From Seonamhaeicola sp. S2-3 (GTDB lineage: Bacteria; Bacteroidota; Bacteroidia; Flavobacteriales; Flavobacteriaceae): a stretch of DNA of 64,000 nt. The position numbers and the translations under genes were made by a program. The notes under the pieces are model-generated. The model had not been told where the DNA came from, did not search any database, and saw nothing but the letters and a program-made list of their open reading frames with translations. Below, piece by piece: positions 9,663-17,116 of the stretch. The stretch spans positions 2,367,001-2,431,000 of the forward strand of contig NZ_CP019389.1 in the NCBI RefSeq assembly GCF_001971785.1, written 5' to 3'. Every line of letters starts with the position of its first letter. The first letter of the stretch is position 1.

Positions 9663-9699
9663 GGCAGGATGCTTTTGGGGCTTCATCTTATTAGTTTTG
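9654..9699 (+). promoter_or_regulatory. Shared regulon promoter for the 9717-15827 operon
   Basis: Octamers ACATGACA (9654-9661) and GCAGGATG (9664-9671) 10 bp apart, a 20-nt gap, then a full TAGTTTTG -7 box (9692-9699). The start codon is 45 nt beyond the second octamer. Confidence 0.68.
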
Positions 9700-9716
9700 G
9701 TTAATAAAATGGAATT

Positions 9717-11387
9717 ATGAAAAAACATTATTTAAACAAACTTTTTAGCCTAATATTTTTTCTTTCGGTAGTTACCGTTTTTTTTACATGTTCAAAATCT
9801 GAAGATGTAGAAGAAGAGGTTATTGAAAACCCTGAACCAGAAGAACCACAAGAGCCAGATATACCTATAGTTGTTGATCCAGATAAAGTAGTTACTATTA
9901 ATACAGGCGCAGTAGTAGGAGAAATGTATAACTTTTGGTCAACAAGACCTATGATAAACCAAACTCGGTTTAGCAGTTCTGGTTTTACATCGGGACTAAA
10001 TACTATAAAGCCTTACGTTAAAAGCTACAACTTGGTACGTGTCCTTGGAGGTAGAACAGATAATAAAAATAATTTTTATAAAGGTGTAGATGGCTCAGGA
10101 AACATCATAACAGATTTTAGTGGTTTGTTAACCGATATGCGCAATTTTATGCAAACAGGTTTTAAACCACGTATTGTATTAGATAATGTGCCTTGGGAAA
10201 TGAATGCCGTAAAAGAAGAGAATACCTATGGTAATACCAATCCACCAGATGACTATGGTGTTTGGAGGCAATACATAAATGCTTTTTTACAAACATTGGT
10301 TGATGAATTTGGTATGAACGAAGTAAAAACTTGGCGCTTTAGAGTAGCTACCGAACCTAATTATACACCGCATCATTGGAATGGTACTAAAGAAGAATAT
10401 TTTAAACATTACGACATAACTGTAGACGAAGTTCTAAAAGTTATTCCAGATGCTATTATTGGGCCCGGAAATAATTTAACAGAAGGTGCAGCAACTTTTA
10501 CTACCGAAATTATAGATCATTGTGCTACAGGTACAAACTACGCTACAGGAGAAACAGGTACAAAAATGGATTTTTTCTGTATTTCTTATTATGAAAAAAT
10601 AGATCAAAACACTATAAAACTACCCAATACAGTTCAAGAATACAGAGCTAAATTAGATAGTTATCCACAGTTTAGAGATATTCCTTTTGATATTCAGGAA
10701 TTTGGAATATTAAGAGATGAAAATGCTAATAGAGGGCTAAGTTTATCAGATGCAACCGAATTTGGAGCAAGTTGGTATGCTAGAATTGCCGATTTAGCCT
10801 ATGATTATAGAATAACCGAAATATACGATTGGGGACAGGAAATAGAGGTTGGTAACTTGCCACAAGGTAGACGTAATGTAACCGAAATGTTCTTAAAAAT
10901 GGAAGGCGGTAATAGAGTAGAAACTATTGATAATATTAGTGGTCATGCAGGTATTATACCTGTAGTAAAAGGAGATGTTATTTACCTGTTGGTATATAAT
11001 CATAATACAACGCGCAGTAGTTCTGCTTCAAGAACATTATTTCCTGTTTTAGAAGGAGGGCAAATAGCAGGGGGTAATAGTTGGAAAATGAACGAGTGGA
11101 CTGTAGATAAAAATCATGGCATCATGATGCATGAACTTTATAAAGATGTAAGGGAGGCAGGAGTAGGAGAAAAAACCAACGGACGAATTTATGGAAATAG
11201 ACCTTCAGATCGTTTTGAAGATGGATGGAAAGATGTGTTTAATACCAACTTAACCAAGTACACACAACTGGCCGAACTTCCAAAAACTATTACAGATTCC
11301 ATAGTTAAAAAAATTGATGGAAAATTAACTTTAAAGGTTGAATTAGAACCTCATAGCGTAAAATTAATTGAGCTTACACCACAATAA
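9717..11387 (+). CDS. GH39-like glycoside hydrolase, surface lipoprotein
   Basis: Clan GH-A (beta/alpha)8 enzyme resembling GH39 (beta-xylosidase/alpha-L-iduronidase family). The N-terminus is a lipoprotein signal (VTVFFTC, Cys25) followed by SKSEDVEEE and a long acidic, proline-rich linker to about residue 60. The catalytic region shows VRVLGGRTDN, TWRFRVATEPN with E213 as the likely acid/base, and FDIQEFG with E328 as the likely nucleophile. The C-terminal part (from about 420) is a beta-sandwich, as usual in GH39. It is first in a three-gene operon (36 bp to the next gene). A GH39 enzyme is also known in the ulvan locus of Formosa agariphila, which fits a uronate- or xylose-containing sulfated rhamnan, but the linkage cleaved here is inference. 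The acidic linker suggests a cell-surface position. Confidence 0.75.
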   Translation: MKKHYLNKLFSLIFFLSVVTVFFTCSKSEDVEEEVIENPEPEEPQEPDIPIVVDPDKVVTINTGAVVGEMYNFWSTRPMINQTRFSSSGFTSGLNTIKPYVKSYNLVRVLGGRTDNKNNFYKGVDGSGNIITDFSGLLTDMRNFMQTGFKPRIVLDNVPWEMNAVKEENTYGNTNPPDDYGVWRQYINAFLQTLVDEFGMNEVKTWRFRVATEPNYTPHHWNGTKEEYFKHYDITVDEVLKVIPDAIIGPGNNLTEGAATFTTEIIDHCATGTNYATGETGTKMDFFCISYYEKIDQNTIKLPNTVQEYRAKLDSYPQFRDIPFDIQEFGILRDENANRGLSLSDATEFGASWYARIADLAYDYRITEIYDWGQEIEVGNLPQGRRNVTEMFLKMEGGNRVETIDNISGHAGIIPVVKGDVIYLLVYNHNTTRSSSASRTLFPVLEGGQIAGGNSWKMNEWTVDKNHGIMMHELYKDVREAGVGEKTNGRIYGNRPSDRFEDGWKDVFNTNLTKYTQLAELPKTITDSIVKKIDGKLTLKVELEPHSVKLIELTPQ

Positions 11388-11423
11388 TAAAAGAATATTA
11401 TAAGAATTTTGAAATAAAATTAA

Positions 11424-12815
11424 ATGAAAAAAGTTGGTATCACTCTGTTTTTTAGTATCCTTTCTCTAATAGCATTTTCTCAAATTAAACACGGTCTTAG
11501 AGATGAATGGGGTAAACATGTTATTCCAAGAGGTTTTGTTGTAAATACAAACGACCACATAGGCGAAGTTTACTTTAATAACGATGATTATGTTCGTATG
11601 GTTAGAATGGGAGCAAATTATCAAGTTATACGTTTAGAATTAGGAAAATTAAGTGAATTTTCTGGAAGTAAATTACAATCCAATTACTTAAAAAAACTTG
11701 ATACATTAGTTAATCTAGGAAAAAACCACGACATCAAAACTATTTTTAAAATGACAGTTTATGGTGTTAAAAAATTTGAGTGGGAACAATTTTGGCTTAA
11801 CACTAATAATGAACACGAAAAGTATATTAATGCTTGGAAAGTTATTTGGAATCGTTATGCTAATAATCAAGCGGTTGTAGGGTATGATGTGGTTAATGAA
11901 CCAAGAAAACTCTCAATGGATATTTCTTATAAAAAATTAACTAAAAAGTATCTTATTCCGCTATATCAGAAAATCATAGATGAGAGCCAAAAAATAAATC
12001 CAGATAAAAAAATACTAATTCAGTCTGTATTTATGAATAAAGGCGAAGCTATTGATAATAATCAATATGCAGAAATTACTGCTCCTATAAACCGTAAGAA
12101 TGTTATTTTTGCACCCCATATTTATCAAAATAAAATCGATTTTATAAAACCAGTAATGAATCGTTTTGATAAAGAGTCAGAGTTACTTAATGCGCCAATA
12201 TTAATAGGAGAATGGGGGTTTCCTACCTTTGCTAAAACCGATACGCTAATAAGTGGAAAACTTGGGCAATTAGAATACAAAGAACTTTACATTAAAACAG
12301 CCGAAGTGTTTGACCGCATGGGAGTGGGGTCTATAAAAGCTTGGTTTTTGGGTAACAGGAGTATGCAGCATTTTCTTCCAGGAGGTCCCTCAACATGGGC
12401 TATTTTTAGCGATAGTACAGATGCAGGAACGGTGGAGCGAAAATATATCACCGATGTTATTTCCAGACCATTTCCGCAAACCATAGCAGGCAATATACAA
12501 GCTTTCTTTTTCAACCACGCCACCAGAACTTTAGATGTTAATTTTAAACCCAATAATGAACTAGGAGTTTCAAAAATTTTCATTGGAGCCAACAGGCATT
12601 ATCCTGATGGATTTTCGGTAATTATTAATGATGACATTGTGTTGTATCACAACCCAATAAAAAACATTGGTTTAGAAGTGTTTAAAGCTCCAAATGATGT
12701 TGATGTCTCTAATTTTATTTGGGATGAGAAAACACAGAAACTCATTGTTTTAAAATGGCCAAAACTTAGTGGGAATATAAGTTTACAGGTGGTTCCAGGA
12801 ATTCGTAATTTTTAA
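11424..12815 (+). CDS. GH5-like (cellulase-superfamily) secreted glycoside hydrolase
   Basis: A signal peptide (MKKVGITLFFSILSLIAFSQ, 20 residues) precedes a TIM-barrel hydrolase. GYDVVNEP, with N158 and E159, is the acid/base strand, and LIGEWG with E263 the nucleophile strand. Both are at positions typical of clan GH-A and closest to GH5. The opening GLRDEWGKHVIPRGFVVNT is also seen in GH5 proteins. Residues from about 355 form a small C-terminal beta domain. The gene lies between a GH39-like and a GH2 gene (gaps 36 and 33 bp), so the three products probably act on one oligosaccharide type. The specificity cannot be deduced; GH5 includes endo- and exo-acting enzymes. There is no lipobox, so the product is probably periplasmic. 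Confidence 0.72.
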   Translation: MKKVGITLFFSILSLIAFSQIKHGLRDEWGKHVIPRGFVVNTNDHIGEVYFNNDDYVRMVRMGANYQVIRLELGKLSEFSGSKLQSNYLKKLDTLVNLGKNHDIKTIFKMTVYGVKKFEWEQFWLNTNNEHEKYINAWKVIWNRYANNQAVVGYDVVNEPRKLSMDISYKKLTKKYLIPLYQKIIDESQKINPDKKILIQSVFMNKGEAIDNNQYAEITAPINRKNVIFAPHIYQNKIDFIKPVMNRFDKESELLNAPILIGEWGFPTFAKTDTLISGKLGQLEYKELYIKTAEVFDRMGVGSIKAWFLGNRSMQHFLPGGPSTWAIFSDSTDAGTVERKYITDVISRPFPQTIAGNIQAFFFNHATRTLDVNFKPNNELGVSKIFIGANRHYPDGFSVIINDDIVLYHNPIKNIGLEVFKAPNDVDVSNFIWDEKTQKLIVLKWPKLSGNISLQVVPGIRNF

Positions 12816-12848
12816 GCAGTATTAACAAAAAAATTAATATTTTAGATA

Positions 12849-15827
12849 ATGAATAAGCTTTTAATAAGTAGCTACTGCGCTCTTTTTCTTTTATTTATAT
12901 CAAGTTGTATATCGTGCCAAAGTAATGCCCAAAACACAACCAATACCTTTGAAAAAACAAGGGTTAAATACAACTTTAATCCAGATTGGAAGTTTATAAA
13001 AGATAATCCAAAGAATGCACAAAATATTAAATTTGATGATTCGGATTGGACCACAGTAAGTTGTCCGCATACATTTAATGATATTGACACCTTTGATGAT
13101 TATAGTCTTGGGCATCATAATGGCGAAGAAAATCAATGGCGTGGAACAGTTTGGTACCGTAAGCATTTTAAACTGCCAAAATTAGATTCAAGCAAAAAAG
13201 TATTTATTGAGTTTGAATCTGTACGCCAAATAGCCGATGTATATATTAATGGTGTACATCTAGGACAAAACCAAACTGGGTTTATTCCTTTTGGGTACGA
13301 TTTAACACCTTATATTAAAGTTAATGAAGACAATGTTATTGCTGTAAGAGTTAATAATGATAGAGGAGATCATTTTAGAGATAATTTTCCTTTAGTATGG
13401 AATCATGAGCATTGGCACCCAACTCATGGAGGTATTTACCGTAATGTATTTCTACATGTTATGGATGCGCTTCACATTACCTTACCATTGTATGATAATT
13501 TAGAAACTGTGGGAACTTATGTCTATGCTGAAAACATCTCAAAAACCAGTGCTGATATTCATGTAAATGCCGAAGTTCAAAACGAATACCAAAGCGCTCA
13601 AAATGTAACATTTAAAGCAAAGATATTTAATAACGAAGGTGAGCTTGTTGGTGTCTCTGAAACAGAAAAAGAATTAAAAGCAGGCGAAAAGTTTACATTT
13701 TCAACACAAATACAGTTAAAAAACCCTCAGCTTTGGTATACACGTCATCCGTATATGTACACTGTTGAAAGTGTTTTAAATGTAGACGGAAGCGCTGTAG
13801 ATTCTTATAATACACCTTTAGGAATAAGATCCTTTAATTTTGATAAAGATAAAGGATTCTTTAACAATGGGGAGTATGCAAAACTTCACGGTTGGGGGCA
13901 AAAACCAACAAACTCTTGGGCAGGTTTAGGGGCTGCCTTACCAGATTGGTTACGGGATTATACATTTCAATTAATGGATGAAGCAGGAGGGAACTTTATA
14001 AGATGGGGGCATTGTGCAGGATCACCAGCAGAAGTAGATATGGGCGATAAATATGGTTTTGTAACACTAATGCCAGGTGTAAGTGGCGAATCTCAAGACG
14101 AGGGTGAAACTTGGGATATTCGTATAAAAGCATTTAAAGATATGATTGTGTATTACCGAAATCATCCATCCATTTTCATTTGGGAAGGCGGTAATTGGGC
14201 AGAAACCAAAGCACATTATCAAGAAATTTTAGACGTTATAAATACATTTGATCCCAAAGGAAAACGCCTTATGGGGAACAGAAGAGCCGATGTTAAAAAC
14301 GATTCTGAGGGTTACATTTCTATTGAAATAGGAACTGAAGGTTGGGAACGCGAATATCCAGATTTACCCATTGTAGAAAGTGAATACATGCGCGAAGAAG
14401 CCCCAAGACGTGTTTGGGATAAGTATTCTCCAGATGATAATTTTTTCAGTCATCCTAATATTAATAAAAATACATATAAAATAACTTCAGAACAATATGC
14501 TGTAAGGCAAGTAGAACATTGGTGGGATAAAATGGGCAGAAAAGCCTACCATTCGGGTGGTGCTAATTGGATTTTTTCAGATGGCCCTCATGGTGGTAGA
14601 GGACAAACTGAAGTAACTAGAGCTAGTGGAGAGGTAGATGCTGTACGCTTACCTAAAGAAGCTTTTTACACTACAAAAGCTATGTGGAGGTCAGAACCAC
14701 AAATACATATTGTAGGGCATTGGAATTATAAGGAAGGAACCACAAAAGATATCTTTGTTGTTTCAAACACAGCTGCCGTAAAACTATATGTTAACGGAAA
14801 CATAATAGGAGAAAATAGCACACCAAAAGATGGTTATGTGTATCAATTTAAAAATGTGTCGTGGGAAGCTGGAGAAATTAAAGCTGAAGGTATTATTGAT
14901 GGTAAAGTAAAAGTAACACAAATAAAAGAAACCGCTGGAGTTCCTGCCGCTTTAAAATTAACACCAATTACGGGCCCTAAAGGGTGGAGAGCCGATGGTT
15001 CTGATATTGCATTAATAGATGTAGAAGTAGTTGATGCCAAAGGAAGAAGATGTCCGCTAGAAAAAGGTCGAGTAGATTTTACTGTTTCAGGACCAACTAT
15101 TTGGAGAGGGGGGTACAATAGTGGTAAAGAAAATTCTACTAACAACCTATATTTAGATGTTGAAGCAGGAATTAACCGCGTAGCGTTACGTTCTACTTTA
15201 GAGGCAGGGGAGGTTGTTGTTTCTGCTACAAAAAAAGGGTTGCCCGTAGCAAGCATAACCTTAACAACTAAGCCAGTAGATATTAAAAACGGACTAACCG
15301 TAGAGTTGCCACAGGTATTTAATAATGTTTTAACTAAAGAACCTTTACCTATACATACACCAGAAATCCCAGAATACATACCAGGTAAAACAAATAAGAG
15401 TAAGTTGTTTACTAAATTTAGTTATACTGGAGATGGTAAAGCTATGTTGCGTACTAATATGCATTGGGGCAAAAAAGCTTATACAGATATGGAAGAAAAT
15501 TATACAGTAATTCCGAAGTATCTAAGAGGTGCAGAATATATAAGAACCCCAAACAGCGATAGTAAATACTGGGCAAGAGACCAATTACAGTTTGTTGCTG
15601 GCCAAAAAATGCACATTTATGTATTGCATGATGATAGAGTAAAGCGCCCTGAATTTTTAATAGAAGATTACAAAGATACTGGAGATAATATTAAAGTTGG
15701 TGAAGTTGTCATGTCTATTTATCATCGTATAGCCAAAGCCGGAGAAAGTATTATTATGGCGGGTAATAGTGATGACGATGCTCCAGACACGTGTAGAATG
15801 TATACAGTAGTTGGTAAAAAGTATTAA
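12849..15827 (+). CDS. GH2-family protein with atypical acid/base motif
   Basis: Lipoprotein or signal-peptide protein (LLFISSCISC) of 992 residues with GH2 architecture. The sugar-binding domain includes NFNPDWKFIKDNP, VWYRKHF and VYINGVHLG. An immunoglobulin-like domain, a TIM barrel and long C-terminal beta domains (LKLTPITGPKGWRADG, as in Big/DUF4982-type tails) follow. In the barrel, the strand that usually reads W-S-x-G-N-E reads W445-E-G-G-N449-W450, so the usual Glu after Asn is replaced by Trp. The nucleophile strand is IVESEYM (E510, E512). Either this GH2 branch uses another acid or its activity is unusual. It is last in the 9717 operon and is followed by a strong bidirectional hairpin. 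Candidate activities are beta-galactosidase or beta-glucuronidase-like, not resolved. Confidence 0.8.
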   Translation: MNKLLISSYCALFLLFISSCISCQSNAQNTTNTFEKTRVKYNFNPDWKFIKDNPKNAQNIKFDDSDWTTVSCPHTFNDIDTFDDYSLGHHNGEENQWRGTVWYRKHFKLPKLDSSKKVFIEFESVRQIADVYINGVHLGQNQTGFIPFGYDLTPYIKVNEDNVIAVRVNNDRGDHFRDNFPLVWNHEHWHPTHGGIYRNVFLHVMDALHITLPLYDNLETVGTYVYAENISKTSADIHVNAEVQNEYQSAQNVTFKAKIFNNEGELVGVSETEKELKAGEKFTFSTQIQLKNPQLWYTRHPYMYTVESVLNVDGSAVDSYNTPLGIRSFNFDKDKGFFNNGEYAKLHGWGQKPTNSWAGLGAALPDWLRDYTFQLMDEAGGNFIRWGHCAGSPAEVDMGDKYGFVTLMPGVSGESQDEGETWDIRIKAFKDMIVYYRNHPSIFIWEGGNWAETKAHYQEILDVINTFDPKGKRLMGNRRADVKNDSEGYISIEIGTEGWEREYPDLPIVESEYMREEAPRRVWDKYSPDDNFFSHPNINKNTYKITSEQYAVRQVEHWWDKMGRKAYHSGGANWIFSDGPHGGRGQTEVTRASGEVDAVRLPKEAFYTTKAMWRSEPQIHIVGHWNYKEGTTKDIFVVSNTAAVKLYVNGNIIGENSTPKDGYVYQFKNVSWEAGEIKAEGIIDGKVKVTQIKETAGVPAALKLTPITGPKGWRADGSDIALIDVEVVDAKGRRCPLEKGRVDFTVSGPTIWRGGYNSGKENSTNNLYLDVEAGINRVALRSTLEAGEVVVSATKKGLPVASITLTTKPVDIKNGLTVELPQVFNNVLTKEPLPIHTPEIPEYIPGKTNKSKLFTKFSYTGDGKAMLRTNMHWGKKAYTDMEENYTVIPKYLRGAEYIRTPNSDSKYWARDQLQFVAGQKMHIYVLHDDRVKRPEFLIEDYKDTGDNIKVGEVVMSIYHRIAKAGESIIMAGNSDDDAPDTCRMYTVVGKKY

Positions 15828-15964
15828 AAAACACAGTAATAATTATTTAGACGTTGCTCTTTGTGGGTTTTTAGGCATTGTTTTTTTTGTTTAAAAGAAA
15901 CAAATTTTGAAAATAAAATAGGTTTAAGTATTTATTAAAACACTCAACAATTCTTAAAGTGTTA

Positions 15965-15999
15965 AAAAAAGGATGGTAAGCACTTTACCATCCTTTTTT
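15965..15999. terminator. Bidirectional intrinsic terminator between convergent genes
   Basis: Perfect 15-bp stem (AAAAAAGGATGGTAA, loop GCACT, then the complement ending in six T). A-tract and T-tract flank it, so it can stop transcription from the GH2 operon (plus) and from the 16037-16891 gene (minus). Confidence 0.85.
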
Positions 16000-16036
16000 A
16001 AACGTTTTTATTCTTGTTTTGTTAATGACCTAGGTT

Positions 16037-16891
16037 TTATTTTTGGTTATTATTTATAAATTCTTCTAGAAGAGTTCTTACTACGTGTATGTCTCCAGCT
16101 TCTAAACCATTATTTACATTTGCCCCAGTAATCCAATATAACACCATTCCAGCATCAGAGCAATCCCATTTTCCTTTTTGAAATTTAACAACATTGTCTA
16201 ATTCTGCAATATTTCCTAAAGTCCATATTAGTCGTATTCTTGGGTCGGTATGATTTTTTGCCCAATCCCATTTTTCTAAATCTAATTTTAAATTAATGTT
16301 TTGGTCGGGAATACGTACTTCTTCTATACCAAAATTTAAAATTTGCTGCCAAGTATAAAAATCACCAGCGTTATCATTAGCAGGATGATGAGTTACTACT
16401 TTAACAAATTTATGTTTTTCTTTAGGAGTTTTTTGTAAAGCCATGCCTATAATATCAGGTTCACCAGCTTCAATAATCCATAAAGGGTCGTTGGCTGTAG
16501 AGGCATTTATTGCCCAGCATAAATCATTTATGGTTTCTTCTTTTTGCCAAATGGCATCATAAAAAGTTAAATGGTCAAAACCACCCCAACGTCTGGCGGT
16601 CATATCACAGGCAATTTGCATTAAATGGTGGCGCTCTTTTTCAGCCTTTTTAGAAATTCGGTCATCTCTAACCAAATCGCAACTATGAGAATAATGTACT
16701 AATCGGTTTTCTAAACCTGTAGCTCTCAATAAGGCTAATGTAACTGCTGTGCCTCCTAAATCATCGGGATCTGGAGAATTGCCATCGGCAATGATAGCAA
16801 TTCTACCATTTGGCGGATTAATATTTTGCCCAAAAATGTAATTAAAACATATAAAGAAGGTAAATAGAAATAGCTTAATTATTCTTGTCAT
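16037..16891 (-). CDS. Exported nucleoside-hydrolase-like / DUF1593-like protein
   Basis: The 284-residue product starts with a signal peptide (LFLFTFFICFNYIFGQ). The mature N-terminus, GRIAIIADGNSPDPDDLGG, is an Asp-rich loop resembling the Ca-binding D-x-D-x-x-x-D-D motif of inosine/uridine nucleoside hydrolases. LWIIEAGEPDIIGMAL near residue 140 and DCSDAGMVLYWITG near residue 245 fit the same fold, as does DUF1593. It is the only enzyme-like gene on the minus strand in the PUL, divergent from susC and convergent with the GH2 operon. Its upstream region carries the shared promoter motif on the minus strand, so it probably responds to the same signal. Some relatives in PULs may act on glycosidic rather than nucleoside substrates. 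The function is not established here. Confidence 0.65.
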   Translation of the reverse strand: MTRIIKLFLFTFFICFNYIFGQNINPPNGRIAIIADGNSPDPDDLGGTAVTLALLRATGLENRLVHYSHSCDLVRDDRISKKAEKERHHLMQIACDMTARRWGGFDHLTFYDAIWQKEETINDLCWAINASTANDPLWIIEAGEPDIIGMALQKTPKEKHKFVKVVTHHPANDNAGDFYTWQQILNFGIEEVRIPDQNINLKLDLEKWDWAKNHTDPRIRLIWTLGNIAELDNVVKFQKGKWDCSDAGMVLYWITGANVNNGLEAGDIHVVRTLLEEFINNNQK

Positions 16892-16935
16892 TTTTTAGAG
16901 TTTAAACAGTGAAATAAATTGTATATATCAGTAGT

Positions 16936-16983
16936 ATTAATACCATTTTAATTTTAAAACTTTAAAATTAAAATGGTATTAAT
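16936..16983. repeat. 48-bp perfect palindrome between divergent promoters
   Basis: Left arm 16936-16958 (begins ATTAATACCATTTTAATT) and right arm 16961-16983 are perfect 23-nt complements around a 2-nt centre (AC). It lies inside the divergent intergenic region and contains the predicted -7 box of the minus-strand gene. It could form a hairpin in the 5' leader of that gene or a cruciform. Confidence 0.9.
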
Positions 16984-17008
16984 AAAATCTTACCCTGTGG
17001 TATCCTGC
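16963..17008 (-). promoter_or_regulatory. Shared regulon promoter for the minus-strand gene 16037-16891
   Basis: Read on the minus strand: GCAGGATA (17008-17001), ACAGGGTA (16998-16991), a 20-nt gap, then TAATTTTA (16970-16963) as the -7 box. The start codon is 99 nt beyond the second octamer. The same 10-bp and 20-nt spacings on the opposite strand argue against chance. Confidence 0.6.
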
Positions 17009-17042
17009 TAATTTTATTTTTTTTATAGCAGCACAGGTCATA

Positions 17043-17087
17043 ACAGAAAGTACAGGATGATCCTCAGATAAATATAAAATATTTTGC
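17043..17087 (+). promoter_or_regulatory. Shared regulon promoter for susCD
   Basis: ACAGAAAG (17043-17050) and ACAGGATG (17052-17059) are 9 bp apart. A 20-nt gap and TATTTTGC (17080-17087) follow. The susC start is 57 nt beyond the second octamer. Confidence 0.6.
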
Positions 17088-17116
17088 TAATCTATCAATA
17101 AATTAACTAAATATCT

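Noticed and set aside
14843-15379. A 178-codon open frame on the minus strand within the GH2 gene
   Set aside because: It lies wholly inside a strongly supported GH2 coding region, with no signal, motif or spacing of its own; an antisense shadow.
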